From Enoplolaimus lenunculus (Eukaryota; Nematoda; Enoplea; Enoplida; Thoracostomopsidae), in assembly GCA_030248215.1 (NCBI GenBank), contig JASANG010000857.1, forward strand, positions 17,794 to 81,793: a DNA stretch of 64,000 bases. The letters run 5' to 3'. The notes under the pieces were generated by a model. That model searched no databases. It was not told the DNA's origin and was given only the letters and a program-made list of their open reading frames with translations. This document shows, piece by piece, positions 12,393 through 24,387 of the stretch. Position 1 is the stretch's first letter; the number at the start of each line of letters is the position of its first letter. Both the position numbers and the translations under genes were made by a program.

Positions 12393-12664
12393 CCCTATTC
12401 ACACGTGCAAGTTTTTTGCAGCGAGATATTGCAGCAGCAGCTTGCACTTGCAAGTTTTGTCCAAATTTCCGTTTGAAAAACTTGCAGCTGCAAATATAAT
12501 TCATTAAAAATCATAGCATGAAATTTAGTTCACATGTGTGAACAACCATGCGAGTTCACTGAATTAATTGCAGCGGCTTTGTTGGCTGATGAAAAAAATG
12601 CGAGTTTTGCGTTTAATTTGCAGCTACAAGTTCTCGTAACAGAAACTTGCACTTGTGAATAGAG
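12393..12664. mobile_element. MITE family F
   Basis: CCCTATTCACACGTGCAAGT at the left and ACTTGCACTTGTGAATAGAG at the right, with palindromic GCAGCTGCAA-like segments inside. Confidence 0.85.
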
Positions 12665-12829
12665 CTTAATGTATTGAACTTTCGTTCTTCGGGTCAATGA
12701 TATATTAACATAAGAACACGTTTTGTCCTTTACTATCGAATATTGCCGACTCCTTAGTATTAAACTCTGAATTATTTAGAAACTCTGAACCGTTACTGTG
12801 AAGACGTCATAAAACCTGAAATTTAATCA

Positions 12830-13227
12830 AAGCAGGGCCGGCACTATGGTTTTCGAACCTCCGGCTGCTCGCGGATCGTTTCTCTGTTCAGGACAACGCC
12901 ACAGTCTTATGTGTAAAACTAGGTTAGGTTAACGCTTAAGCTACTGCTTACGTTTATTACTAACTACGGAAAGGCTTAGGCGTAGGCTCAGCAATATACT
13001 TAACCGTAGGGCCTCAAAAGTAACATTGGCATGGCGAATACTTTAATAGGGTAACTTTGGCGGCTCAGGTAAATATCAGGGGCGTAACGTTCTTCTGTGG
13101 GACTAGAAAAGAGTAAGCTTGAGCTTTAAACTAATTTTTTGCATGGTATAGGCTTAGGCTTGTGGTTAGGCTTAAGAATATGCTCATTCTTACGCTTAGG
13201 CTTAGGCTTTTACATTGGCCAATTTGG
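12830..13227. mobile_element. Two adjoining TTAGGC-core MITE remnants
   Basis: The first part (about 12833-13035) has GCAGGGCCGG and AAAGTAACATTGGC. The second (about 13068-13227) has CAGGGGCGTAACGTTCTTCT, GTGGGACTAGAAAAGAG and TTTTACATTGGCC. The TTAGGCTTAGG core recurs in both. Ends are eroded. Confidence 0.55.
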
Positions 13228-13735
13228 CAATGCTTTTTCAACGGACGCGATAATTGCAATAGTGATCTACCCACATGTGCTTTAAGGGTTCTAAATATGT
13301 GCCGTCCGAGACTTTAAATTTGCAGCACTTTTGCGATGTACTATGGCATCACATCAAGCATCATTTCTCAGGTTAACATGACGTTTCGTGCAAATCGGTA
13401 ATGAAGCGTATATACTTAGCTAGATGCTTTACGGCAGTGTCGTTTTTAGATTGAATGACGCAAAATAAAAATAGTTTCGCATTGGTTAACATTTGTATCA
13501 CATGTATATGCTCTAGCATGATGGTCGCATTGCACTTCTGTGCTAAAATTTTCAAAGTAGATACTTGGAAACTGTTAACAATGCATTCTGATTTATCTAC
13601 AAAAGTTTATAGTGTTAGTAAACTCAGTAATATATTAAAAAATAATTTCGATGTGGTTTAGACGGTCCGGTTTCTAAAACCCTGCTTAAGCATGATAGTA
13701 TTTGCTATTCAAAACCGTATTGTCACTCTAAATAC

Positions 13736-13957
13736 AAACCGGGGCTTCGGACTACTAAGCCGCTGCAAAAGCAGGCATACGGAGCGAGTATCGAACAGCA
13801 ACCCTGTGGACCCTTAAGTGAACGCTCTACCACTGCGCCACGTAGCTCGCCTCTCCAAGTGCATTTATCGTCCGCTATGTTTCGACATATGCTGCCGGCA
13901 CGCATTATCGCAGTGCGCCACAGCATTTGCACTTAATGGACAAGCATGTCTCATGTT
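13736..13957 (-). mobile_element. tRNA-derived SINE, minus strand
   Basis: The reverse strand reads GGCGAGCTACGTGGCGCAGTGGTAGAGC, split by the usual tRNA spacing from a GTTCGATACTC box B, then a tail with CTTAGTAGTCCGAAGC. The head GCGTGCCGGCAGCAT and a TGAGACATGCTTGTCCATTA block match the copies at 44.8 and 48.4 kb. A solo head fragment lies near 14625-14668. Confidence 0.7.
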
Positions 13958-13984
13958 TGCGCGCGACAATTTTTACCAAAGTAG

Positions 13985-14257
13985 TATCATGAACGTCCTT
14001 CCTATTTTTGCCTGGGTAGCTTTCATGTCAGTCCAGGCAGGGACATCCTTGACATCATACCATTTTATTATGCCGTGTCGGTTTTCGACTTTATTGGTGG
14101 GTTAGCTACTATGCTCGTGTGTCTAGTTGGTTTATACTTCGCCACTTCAGTATCGAGGGTGATTACGGTCTGGGTTTGTAATTCAACTATGATCGATCGC
14201 ACAGCTGTATCCGCACGGTTTGGAAATGTTTATACAAAAATTAAACGCAACGAGTAA
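13985..14257 (+). CDS. Candidate terminal exon or orphan open frame
   Basis: An open frame ends at 14257. Its last 70 residues include a hydrophobic stretch (FDFIGGLATMLVCLVGLYFA) that could cross a membrane, then a basic end (YTKIKRNE). Acceptor-like TTCATGTCAG and GTCCAG precede it, so it could be a last exon. I found no upstream exon, it lies just beyond a SINE, and no family is recognised. Low confidence. Confidence 0.15.
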   Translation, partial: YHERPSYFCLGSFHVSPGRDILDIIPFYYAVSVFDFIGGLATMLVCLVGLYFATSVSRVITVWVCNSTMIDRTAVSARFGNVYTKIKRNE

Positions 14258-14259
14258 AA

Positions 14260-15066
14260 GCACCAAACTCAGGCACAAATTAATTGGCTGTTAAAATTAT
14301 GCAACTATTTATTGTACTAAAATAATAACTTTGAGAAGACTAGTTTTTTGTTCACAGAATTTGGAATCGTAGAAATTAACTCGTGTTTTTGGGACAGAAA
14401 TGACAATTCTCAAGACAAATCACACTTTTACTGTACAATATGTCCGCTCCAAAGTGCTCAGGCGTCATGGCCTTGCTAAGAAAAGACCCAATTTCGCGTA
14501 AGCGTAATACTCCTGCCGCGTACAGCTTTACCGTGAAATATTACCAATTCGACTGCTCGTACGAGCCAGTTGTGAAGAATATGTAAACCAAAAACACTCA
14601 GCAATTACCGGGATGCCTCACACCTTTTGCACTTAATGGACAAGAATGTCTTACATATTTACAAGCACTTAAGTATATGATTATCTAATCCGCTGACCAA
14701 AATTAACGTGTGCAGAGTAACAGTTCAGTTCAGTTCAGTAATATAAAGCTTGGCCTAATTTAGGTTGTATACAAAAGTTACTTGCTGTATATACATCAAA
14801 ACTATGACTTTTTGTGTCCTGACAGGCACAAAATTGGCATGAAAACGAGGTTTTGTTCGAGAAGTTGATTGTTTAACTTAAGTTAGCGCAGCGACTTATG
14901 TAACTATATACATATAGACATAACTTAAAATAAGTAAATACGCACTAAAGTAAGATTTTAAAAACCAGCTGTTGTCTATAATACTCGTTGGTGTTTTGTT
15001 CTGCTTTTGCCAACATTATCATTTTAACGTTAAATTTAAAAGTTAATTCAATTTTATTATTACCAA
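14260..15066. other. Region upstream of ABHD11, no feature
   Basis: AT-rich. Contains only a SINE head remnant near 14625-14668. The ABHD11 promoter should lie here, but no motif is convincing. Confidence 0.45.
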
Positions 15067-17421
15067 ATGTATAATTTGACTTGTTTGCTGGGACGACCTG
15101 GATCTTCTACGGCAATAACGCTGTCAACGGCAAAACGGTATGTTCCCGTTACGTTGTAAGCAGCAAAATGCTTATGATGGGTCAAAGATTTTTCTGAGTA
15201 TTTCAAATTTTAATTTCTGTTTAAGCAATTGTAACTTCTCGAGCTTTTCAATTAAAATCTTGTTTTTTAAGTATATTTGTAGTCTAAAAGCAGTAATTTT
15301 ACCGATTTTCAGACCCGTTCATGGTTCTGGAGCTGCTGTACAGTTGGCGTATAAATTCTATAAAGTCGTGCCATTAGATGATACCAGTACTAGTCATGGA
15401 ATCAACAAACAACAGCTACTGCAGGATTCGCTGCCATTACTCATTGCACACGGTCTGTTCGGTCAAATGCAAAATTGGAATTCGCTAGCAAAAGCTCTAC
15501 AACGAAAAATACCGAATCCGGTGACGTGTATGCATGGTTTTGATGTTTCTAATGTTTTTTGCGAATATGTCTTTTGTTTTTTAAATATATATTAAATAAA
15601 CACGTTCGTCTTATTCAAGTTCGTATGATAACCATGTTCATATTTTGGATAGTAAATTTTGCTAGTGTCGCTCTGGTGAACCCTTAGTATCTATTACTAC
15701 TTTGTAGATATGATGTTACAAGTCGGCAAGGTGTAATGTGACAAGTGTTTGGCTTCATGTTTATTTCTCGCCGTTTTACAGGTTGTGACAGTGGACCTAC
15801 GAAACCATGGCAAAAGTCCTCACACATCGACCATAACGTACGCGGAAATGGCTATGGATTTAGAGTTGTTGTTAACAAAATTTTCATCTGAATATCGCAT
15901 ACCACTCTCTGCAATCGTGCTAGGACATAGTCTTGGTGGCAGGGCAGCGATGCGTCTAGCAGTGGAAAAGGTTAGTGAGATTGTAGATGGATTTTGGGAT
16001 ATAAAATTTTTTACCCTGGTGCTGTTTGTGGGTTTGCTTTCACATTGGCGCACTATTTGTACAGTTCTGTAAGCTGGATGAGCAATGGACAATTTCAATG
16101 AAATCGAACGGTTAATTTTTGTCATTGCTTTATTATGAAATTTTGGTGTTTGGTAACTTTTAATTATTGTTAACTTTACGACCTATTTTGTGAGATGCTT
16201 GGAACAAATGTGTTTATATATCCTTAGTATTTTAATTTTTAGCCGTCTATGGTGTCGAAATTAATCGTTGAAGATGTCGCTCCAAAACCTTACGTAGGAT
16301 CAAGCGAATCTCTTGTATCCAAATATATTGATGCGATGTTGAAGTTGTCGTTTCCGGCTGGAATATCTATTGCCGATGCCAGAAAGTATGCGAATGAAAT
16401 CTTAACGCCAGATATTGAGGTATCAAATAACTTTGGAAATTAAGTTTATCTTCAATTTTATTTGATGCTCATTTGTTTGAAGATGAGACGATGAGACACT
16501 TTTACGTTGTTAAATTGTTAAAAATATGGTTATCCATATCAATGTATTGCGATGGGTTCCCTTCAGAAACTATGTTTGTACGTCTGTATTACTAATAATT
16601 TTAAAAATGTACCACTTTTCAAACAATTATAATGGGTAACAGATCTTGCATATATATCATAAGTTCACAATTTCTGCTACTGAATGGGTATACGACTGAC
16701 TGACATCATCGTAATACGATTTGTACTACAAATTCATGTTTTCCAGGATGTTAGTGTACGTCAGTTTTTACTTCAAAATCTGCAACAATCCGATGACAAT
16801 AACAGCGAACGAGCAGTTGAATTTAAATTTAATTTGCAAACATTGAAAGATGCACCACGGTTACTATCAGCAATGAAACCTATTGCAGAAGATGCCGTGT
16901 ATGCAGGGCCTACGCTTTTTGTTTGCGGCGAAAATTCGCCGTATGTCAGGTAACAGTGAGGTTTAATTAACGTTTTGTCTAACAAGGTCTGAAGATCTAT
17001 TGCTTGTAATTATTCAGTTTTGTAGCACTGGTACTTAATATAATACATCTACCAGGGAACATGTCCGCCTAGATTGTATATATCGCACGTGTGAAGTTGT
17101 ACCTTGTTGATGTAGTTGCCTTTCTCCCGTTTCTGTCAAGGATACTGGATATAGTTTTAAATCGATATTTTACTTATATACTTATTAGACATAATATTAT
17201 GTGAATGTGTATATAGAAATATCCAGTGCTAGTTTAAACTCCTAATGGGAAGCTGAGAAGTAGCATTTTTGTAATGTTTTTTTAGGAAGGAAGATTACGA
17301 TATGATATTGAAACATTTTCCGAATGCTCAAATTGAAACCATTCCAAATTGTGGCCACTGGATTCACGCTGAAAAACCATCAGAATTTATGGATGTAATT
17401 GTGCCTTTCATACTGCAATAA
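15067..17421 (+). CDS. ABHD11: ABHD11-like mitochondrial alpha/beta hydrolase
   Basis: Six exons: 15067-15137, 15313-15520, 15782-15970, 16243-16419, 16747-16949, 17286-17421, giving 327 aa (human about 315). Every junction keeps phase; the donor after exon 2 (GTGACG) is the only weak one. Visible motifs are the oxyanion-hole region HGLFG (70-74), DLRNHGKSPH (98-107), the nucleophile elbow GHSLGG with Ser143, VEDVAP in exon 4, the FVCGENSPYV strand-loop and GHWIH with the likely catalytic His307. Order and spacing match ABHD11 well. The first 24 residues are basic and hydroxyl-rich with no acidic residue, fitting a mitochondrial presequence. In mammals ABHD11 works in the matrix and protects the lipoylated 2-oxoglutarate dehydrogenase complex; that role is inferred here. 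The gene looks intact. The start is the first ATG in phase with exon 2. A 579-bp tandem duplication begins about 80 bp after the stop. Confidence 0.92.
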
Positions 17422-17503
17422 ATTTTTTATTATTAAAGATATATTTGCATATAATACAAGTTTTTGTTTTGTTTTGGGAAATACTTGAAGCTGTCCTCAT
17501 AAA

Positions 17504-18661
17504 ATACATTTTGTTGTGATTGCTGCCAAAAATGTGTCGCATGTTTTGTATTGTGTAAAAATTTGTAAAAGCAGTTTTAAATTTTAATGAATGCATCATT
17601 AATAATTAATATCAGCACCAAATGCTTGTTTGCCGCTCTTAAACAATTATTAGTCCCAGGCATGTTGGGCTATCTACGATCCAGTGTATTTCTATTTGCA
17701 CGTAATGAGGTGCTCCATGCTTTATACGCCACTAAATGAAATTTGCGATTTATTTTGGGCGATAACTGTTGCTGTACGATCAACAACGATTTTTTTATTT
17801 TCAAGGGTCATTTTAAGAAAACTGATAAAAAGTGTTGTCCTACTGCGTTCGAAGAAGGCTCTTTGTGCTGTCCTTTGATATGGTTACAGAGACAAAAATA
17901 AATTTTAATAGATTTACAAAAAATAATTTGACCATTACTGTTTCCGGAGTTTATCTGATTGGCGATTTACACTCTAAATTTAGTTTGCTCCGTTGCGTCC
18001 GTTGTAACGATCAATAGAATTTGTGAGGGTAAATAATAGGTGTCGGATATTTAAACTGTATTAACATGACCAAATTGATGCAATACATTTTGTTGTGATT
18101 GCTGCCAAAAATGTGTCGCATGTTTTGTATTGTGTAAAAATTTGTAAAAGCAGTTTTAAATTTTAATGAATGCATCATTAATAATTAATATCAGCACCAA
18201 ATGCTTGTTTGCCGCTCTTAAACAATTATTAGTCCCAGGCATGTTGGGCTATCTACGATCCAGTGTATTTCTATTTGCACGTAATGAGGTGCTCCATGCT
18301 TTATACGCCACTAAATGAAATTTGCGATTTATTTTGGGCGATAACTGTTGCTGTACGATCAACAACGATTTTTTTATTTTCAAGGGTCATTTTAAGAAAA
18401 CTGATAAAAAGTGTTGTCCTACTGCGTTCGAAGAAGGCTCTTTGTGCTGTCCTTTGATATGGTTACAGAGACAAAAATAAATTTTAATAGATTTACAAAA
18501 AATAATTTGACCATTACTGTTTCCGGAGTTTATCTGATTGGCGATTTACACTCTAAATTTAGTTTGCTCCGTTGCGTCCGTTGTAACGATCAATAGAATT
18601 TGTGAGGGTAAATAATAGGTGTCGGATATTTAAACTGTATTAACATGACCAAATTGATGCA
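17504..18661. repeat. 579-bp tandem duplication, two copies
   Basis: Copy 1 is about 17504-18082 and copy 2 about 18083-18661, with a 579-bp offset. I found no difference on reading, and the small open frames at 17684, 17832, 18263 and 18411 translate identically in pairs. The duplication is very recent, under gene conversion, or an assembly artefact. Confidence 0.95.
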
Positions 18662-18722
18662 AATTCGAAGCAGTGGAACACGTCCAGTTTAAGTGCATCG
18701 GTTTCAATTTTATGATTTTCAT

Positions 18723-19097
18723 TAGGGATGTGCCAACTAATCGGCATCGCTAATAATAGGCACTTTTCGTGAGTATCGGCATCGGCACTGCAAAAAAGTT
18801 GACGATTGTTTGCCGATACTTTTCGCGCATAACAGTCAGTTGGAATGCTCGCATATAGTGTGTCTGGTCAGAAAAACTGTTATCTCTTGCGTTTGTGTTT
18901 GAAAAAATAATTGAAATGAAACGTTCTTATAAAATTATAATCGTTTATGATGGTTAGCGTGTAAGTCTTCATATAATGATGTAATGTAGTAACCTATCGG
19001 TTCATTAAGCATTGTGCAACAAAGTTGGAGTCGAAATCGGCAAAATTTCAAAATAAGAATCGGCATCAGCAAAAATTTTGATATCGGCACTTCCTTA
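18723..19097. mobile_element. hAT-like MITE (TAGGGATGTGCC ends)
   Basis: A 375-bp element starting TAGGGATGTGCCAACTAATC and ending GATATCGGCACTTCCTTA, with repeated ATCGGCA motifs. Flanking octamers ATTTTCAT and ATTTTCAG match at 7 of 8. No transposase. Confidence 0.8.
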
Positions 19098-19427
19098 ATT
19101 TTCAGTACCCATTAGTGCCAGCAAAAGTTAGACAGATGCGTTAACCTTAAAACTACTTCTGGCAGCAGCGGATCGTTTGTAATTTAGCATTACAGACTCG
19201 CATTATATATACCAAACGCACATTAATAGCGAGTGAAAAGTTTTGCGTCGGTACGGTCGGAAGTACAATCTCTGGGTCTCCTCCCCTAACCTGAACCTAT
19301 AAACCGTATTGACATCCATGATTCATATGCAAGAAATAACGGAAATTACACGTTATTTTGTCACAGGTATGCCCTCAATTGTTCGAAATGAAATAAGAAT
19401 TACGAAATTCATCCAAAATCTTAAAAA

Positions 19428-19645
19428 TTTCGGCCCATGTAAATATTATAAAGGGCGAAATATTTTACTTCGGACCTGCAACAGTTTTAGCTTTAGATTA
19501 ATTTTTTGCTTTGGCTTAGGTACAGGCTTCTCCAAAGGCTAAGGCTTACGTATAGGCTTCTACTAAAGCTTAGGCTTAGGCGTTTAGGCCAAGGCTTTTA
19601 GGCATATACAACTGTTAATGCCCTGTTTATACATTAGCCTCATCG
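19428..19645. mobile_element. TTAGGC-core MITE, diverged
   Basis: Begins CGGCCCATGTAAATATT and ends CCCTGTTTATACATTAGCC around a TTAGGC/AAGGCTTA core. Further core remnants follow to about 20.03 kb, including the reversed family C motif ACCCACCAGAAACC near 19785. Confidence 0.6.
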
Positions 19646-20046
19646 GGTTAGGCTTTAGGTTATTGTGAACGTTTCGTTGTTCAAGATGTGCTGTCTAGTG
19701 CCTACGAGCTCAGAAACGGAAATAAAACTACACTTGCATATGTTATTTACCAAGCGTGTAACCGGATATAGGTTCCTTTAGAGACCCACCAGAAACCGGG
19801 ACGGTTCTGAAAGTAAACATTCGCCAAAATGTTAGTCATCTTCAAGATTGACCGTGTTACTTTTATAGACGTACCGTTTTCTTGATACATTTATAAGTAG
19901 TGTATGTTTCTGTTGTACGCTATTGACGTTTACACCTTGGTTTAGGCTTAGTTTTAGTGCACTACACGGGATTATCAAATTTTGGCTTAGGAATAAGTTT
20001 ATGCTAATGCTACTCCACTAACTGTTTATACGAAAGCTCTGAGTTT

Positions 20047-23000
20047 TTACTGAAATGGAATTTTTGCTTCTAAATCACATCGTTGATTCAAATCTAGAAA
20101 TTGCTGAATTGCGTTTTTCCTGTCTTCTCCACACGGATCAGGCGGATCAGGACAGCTAAAACGAGCAAAACGTTGATGGACTGCAAGAAATATAATAAAT
20201 GAGATTAGTGTAACGCTTATAGGCTCAGGCCTAGCTTTCGGAAAGATATGAACGTTGAGAAAGTGTATACTGTAGTGACCTGAATAGGAGGGGGTCCTAT
20301 ATTTTGAGTCCCAATCAATAGGAGTCCGTAACCCTAATAAGGATCCGTAAGCGGATAGAGTCCCTAAACCCTAAGAGTCCATAAATGTTATTTTTCCCTA
20401 ATTGTAGCGCAAAAATGACTTCGCAGGACCAAGTAATTTGAATCCGAAACTTTAAAGCGTACTTAAATTTAGAAAGTACATTCTTAAGTATAACCTTGAA
20501 TGATCACTCAAGCTATTGACGCAAGACAAATATACATTTAATTCAACGGATAATTATATACAGTACCTGATATCAGTAACGAACGGTGGCGGAGCCTGGG
20601 TTAAAAATAAATAACAGTGCGTAACCGAATAAAAAGGGGGCTACTTACCCGGCTTGTTCAGTACACATTTTGATGTTATCTTCATAACACGAGATAATGT
20701 TTTTGAACGACGATTTCAAATTCGGGACGTTGAGTACCATTTGAATGCTTTGAAATGCAACTTCTGGAATAGATTCAGCACATATTGGCGGTGGAGGTGG
20801 TATGCGGACACCACGGTTGAAAAGCGACAAAGGGTCCGTTTGTTCGTCTAATGACAAACAGTTGAGTGGGTTGCATTCGTCTTCGGAGCCGGTTATACTA
20901 AAAATGCGAAGCGTAAACAATGTCGACCTGTGTTATAATTTTATAGCCGTAACTCTAGATTAAGCATATTCCTAAGCCTCAGCCTAGGGCTTAATGTTAA
21001 AAAGTGTAAACCTAAACATAAGCCTATAAGCAAAAGGGCCCATGTTAATACTTGAAGGGGCGCCCAGGTTTCTGGTGGGTCTATAACAGAGAAGGTTTAG
21101 ATTCTAGAATAAATCTTTTTGCTTCGGCTTAGGCTTAGGAACACACTTTTGCAACGCTTTAGGCTTAATGCTTAGGAATACACTTAATCTACTGTTACGC
21201 CTTTTAAAGTTGGCCAACAAATGTATTGTCTGAATTCTAAACATACTCTTTTGGAGTCTTATAAAAAACGGGACAGCCTTAAAAGCAACATGACTCAAAA
21301 TGTTTTGCAACTTCAGCAACTTTATTTAACAATTTCACCACAAATACCACTTTCGCACACCAATCCAATATTTTGACCGCTCCATGGATTTAGTTTAAAC
21401 AAGACTCAATAATAACTCCAAGAACAAGAGTATGCAATTTAATATCAAATAGAGCGTGGAACAAAATGTACCAGCATGCGTTGCATTTTGATCGGACCGC
21501 CCTGATTGGGGCGGGGTGTGTTACTTTCAGCATAGAAAATAAAAAAGTACAGGGGAATAATGAAGTAACTTAATCCGTAATACTTAATGACATAAATAAT
21601 AACGTTTCAGTAACATTGAACTTTTCCGCTTACGTTGGACCGTTTGATATCATACATTGAACTTTTGTTGCAAGTTTACCAGGATCAATTGCTTGTTGTA
21701 TGGCGGCGAAATTTGGAGGCGGGGGCAGTGAATCAGGAAGCCAACTGCGGATCGGACCAAGCGCCGGCAGATATTTTCTAAAACAATTCAAAATATCAAA
21801 ATGAAAAGTTTGCACGCACACATTAAAGGTATAATTTTTTAAGTTTAAAATTTTACACAAATTTTCAACATTTTGTTTAGAAATAAAAAAAATGCTATCT
21901 TAAACAGTTTTTCGCGTTTCAAACACACTTTTAATTCTAATTAATTAATTAATCAACTCAGACAGAAAGTTAGTTATTTCAGAGTTAACAACAATAAACT
22001 TTTGCTCACTCTGAGTTGAGTAGATTTTCACAGTAAGTTGAGTCGACTCCTTGGGAGTTGATTAATTAAACCAGAATGAGTTGAATCAACTCAAAATTGT
22101 GAGTTCTGATAGTCCTAACTTAGACTGAGTGATTTAACTCATTCTGAGTTAAAATCAACTCACTGCAATTTGCAGTGCAGTGTTTTCAAAAGCGATTTCG
22201 TTTTTGCTAATACCCTTTATTTTATTGTTATTGGTTAAAAATTCAACATTCAATTAAGAAGTAATAGTTCTGTTTTAGAATAATGAAAAAATCAAATTGG
22301 TTAAAATTTAAACCAAAAGATAAACAAATAGAAAACAATTGTCATATCGCGAAATCTTAAGATTATTTCATACAGCTGCGGTAGCCGTTTGAATGTTTTA
22401 AAATATAATTTTAAAAATTTCGACAAAGTTTTGTTGGTTTTTCAGGGAAGGAACATTTACCATAAAACTTGAGAAATTTTTCAAAATCTGGCCATTTTTG
22501 GAAAAACGTCCATTGAAGGAAAACAATACGCGGTCACATTTCTCAAAGCACACCTTTAAAAACTAAGCTAGGCTTACGTACGCCTGGCAGTCCGAAAATA
22601 TATCTTGCAAACAACCGCAAAAATTAATTGGTGAATCGGCGAATATCTGAAAAAATAATTAAAATTTTGAAACATTTGTTTTGCAATAATTGAAGTGTTC
22701 TCGATGTATGAGGATAGGTTTTGCTCAAACGGAAAGTAAATAAAACAGCTAATTTTGGCTGTCAAATTATCCTGGAGTAAAAAACACGTACCTAGAAAGC
22801 AATTGGAAATTTCTTTATAAAAGACAGCAATTGAAAATGTTTTTATGAAAGACAAGAATTGAAAATTTTTCATCAGACAGCAGTTGGGAATGGTTTCATC
22901 AAAAGCAGCAATTGAAAATTTTTTCATCAAAGACAGCCAATGAAAATTCCTTTACCAAGTACAGCAAATAATATTTTTTAATTTCATTCAATACAATAAA

Positions 23001-23321
23001 TTTCGTTGGCATATTTACATTGGAGCAGTGTTTAACAATCCTAACATATATGCACAGTGCAAAATTTGTACAAGACGTGAGAACGTGACAGCCCCCTTGC
23101 GCTCGAGCGTCAAGCTCTTATTCCTGAGTGGCCATCGCAAACGCCTCTCACCCGAGAGACTGGGGATCGAATCTTCCCTTGAAATTAATACATCTCATAT
23201 GAAATTGAAAATTTTCATGTGTCTAAGGGTTAATGGAAAAATTTTCAGTTAGTATCTTTAAACTTACAGCACCACTTAACACAGAAAGATACAAAGCCAA
23301 AGCCGGAAACTTTCTATACAT
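20047..23321 (-). CDS. Secreted cysteine-containing protein, family unknown
   Basis: Five minus-strand exons: 23321-23268, 22646-22582, 21777-21634, 20897-20649, 20155-20047, joining in phase to 206 aa. Residues 1-18 (MYRKFPALALYLSVLSGA) look like a signal peptide. The mature part has 12 cysteines: FCGC and SDC in exon 2, one in exon 3, five in exon 4 and three in exon 5 (SCP/DPC/QRC context, CPDPPDPC). It also has two proline runs (LPPPPN, IPPPPPIC) and ends AKIPFQ. This suggests a disulphide-bonded extracellular protein. I do not recognise the family and assign no function. An acceptor-like CTTTCAG lies 28 nt upstream of the ATG, consistent with trans-splicing or a 5' UTR intron. The exon 4 donor is GG|GTAAGT, with a MITE ending only 9 bp inside the intron. 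The last acceptor is TTTTAG|C; the tempting TTGCAG a few bases upstream would put a stop in frame. Exon 2 has two possible donors, and only GC|GTACGT keeps phase. Confidence 0.72.
20269..20640 (-). mobile_element. MITE family D (ACTGTAGTGACCCGAATAAG)
   Basis: Starts ACTGTAGTGACCTGAATAGG and contains GAGTCCCAATCAATAGGAGT, ATTCAACGGATAATT and GTAACCGAATAAAAAGGGG. Its distal end seems lost. It fills most of the last intron of the secreted-protein gene and stops beside an exon. Confidence 0.75.
21038..21292. mobile_element. TTAGGC-core MITE, family C
   Basis: Left end GGGCCCATGTTAATACTTGA followed by GGCGCCCAGGTTTCTGGTGGG, then a TTAGGC-rich core and TTAATCTACTGTTACGCC. It lies in an intron of the secreted-protein gene. 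Confidence 0.75.
21939..22182. mobile_element. MITE family I (GAGTTGATT-rich palindrome)
   Basis: Dense alternation of CTCAGAATGAGTTGA-like motifs, ending TCACTGCAATTTGCAGTG. Related to the TA-flanked copy at 45665-45915. Confidence 0.65.
22795..22975. repeat. About 32-bp tandem repeat, five to six copies
   Basis: Diverged units of AAAGACAGCAATTGAAAATTTTTTCATC in intron 1 of the secreted-protein gene. Confidence 0.75.
23070..23236 (+). mobile_element. 5'-truncated piggyBac-like tRNA-cored MITE
   Basis: Shares CTCGAGCGTCAAGCTC, a CCTGAGTGGCC box A-like and a GGGGATCGAATC box B-like stretch with the 48.0-kb element. It ends TTTCATGTGTCTAAGGGTTAA. Confidence 0.6.
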
Positions 23322-23472
23322 TGTTATTTTTAAAATTAACGTTTTCGCCTGAAAGGAAACAAACAATTAAAACGCACAAATTACTGAAATATTCGATCAC
23401 ACCAAACGGCGTGCGACCGGCGGATATGTCGGTATAATGTATATGCATGTGCCGATTCACACGTGTTGAGAT

Positions 23473-23690
23473 ACTGTAGTGATCCGAATAAGGAGTGCCT
23501 GAATGATTAGGAATTCATTTCCTTAATTAGCACAAGTTAGAAAGATCCAAAATGACTCATTAGACCATAAAAACGTGTATTAACCTAATTAGGTTGCGTA
23601 AATACTTCCTGGACTTAAATTTAATTCAGTACATTAATGATTCATTACTCAAAGTAATAAAATTGCCGGACAATGTAGAAATCAGTGGCG
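23473..23690. mobile_element. MITE family D remnant
   Basis: Starts ACTGTAGTGATCCGAATAAG and continues with degraded family D motifs (TAATTAGG, TTAAATTTAATTCAG). The distal terminus is missing. Confidence 0.55.
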
Positions 23691-23803
23691 GAACGTTTTT
23701 CTGTGGGACTAGAAGAGAGTAAGCTTAAGTTTTAGACTAATTGTTTGGCTTGGCTTAGGCTTGTTTCAGCAATGTTCTTTAAATTGGCCAAATTACCAAT
23801 GTT
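23683..23803. mobile_element. TTAGGC-core MITE, family B remnant
   Basis: GTGGCGGAACGTTTTTCTG, then GTGGGACTAGAAGAGAGTAAG and a right end TTCTTTAAATTGGCC. The TTAGGC core is nearly gone. Confidence 0.6.
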
Positions 23804-23812
23804 CGTAGCAGC

Positions 23813-24085
23813 CAGGGTGCAACCGGAGGTGAAAAATACCGGAGCCGAAGGTCAACAAAACTTGTCGGAGCCGGAGCTGGCGTTTTACTTTTGTCACAAT
23901 TTTCAGGAAAGAATTTTCGAAAATTTGTAGAAAATTAGCATAAAACATAACAACTTTAACAACATATTGCTGATATTGGCTAAAATTAACTAATTAAACA
24001 TCATTTCTCATTTGGCCTCACCTACGGCTCCACCAAATTTCGTGGACCTCCGACTCTGGCTCCGACATTTTTCACCTCCGGTTCT
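23813..24085 (+). mobile_element. hAT-like MITE (CCGGAGG family)
   Basis: Begins CAGGGTGCAACCGGAGGTGA and carries one or two copies of GGAGCCGAAGGTCAAC. The right end reads CACCTCCGGTTCTTCGCTG, so the terminal CACCCTG is altered. A second CCGG-rich fragment follows at about 24115-24300. Confidence 0.65.
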
Positions 24086-24387
24086 TCGCTGTGGTCTGTT
24101 CTAAGATAACTCCCGCGGCGCAACCGGAACGAAGAATACCGGAACCGGAGGTTAACAAATTTTGCCATGAAATTGTAATTTGTAGTATAATTGTAATGTA
24201 TTTGCTGTTTTTAGCAAATATCTGTAAGAAGAGCGGTCGATTTTTTGCCGGATAAGGATCCAGGTAGAAACATCCGGCTGTATCCGTTAGATCAATACAT
24301 TGGTTAATTCTTGAATACCAAACTGAAGATATAATTAAATTTCTAAAAAGAAATAGTATAGACTCTTGTTAATAAACGACGTTATGA

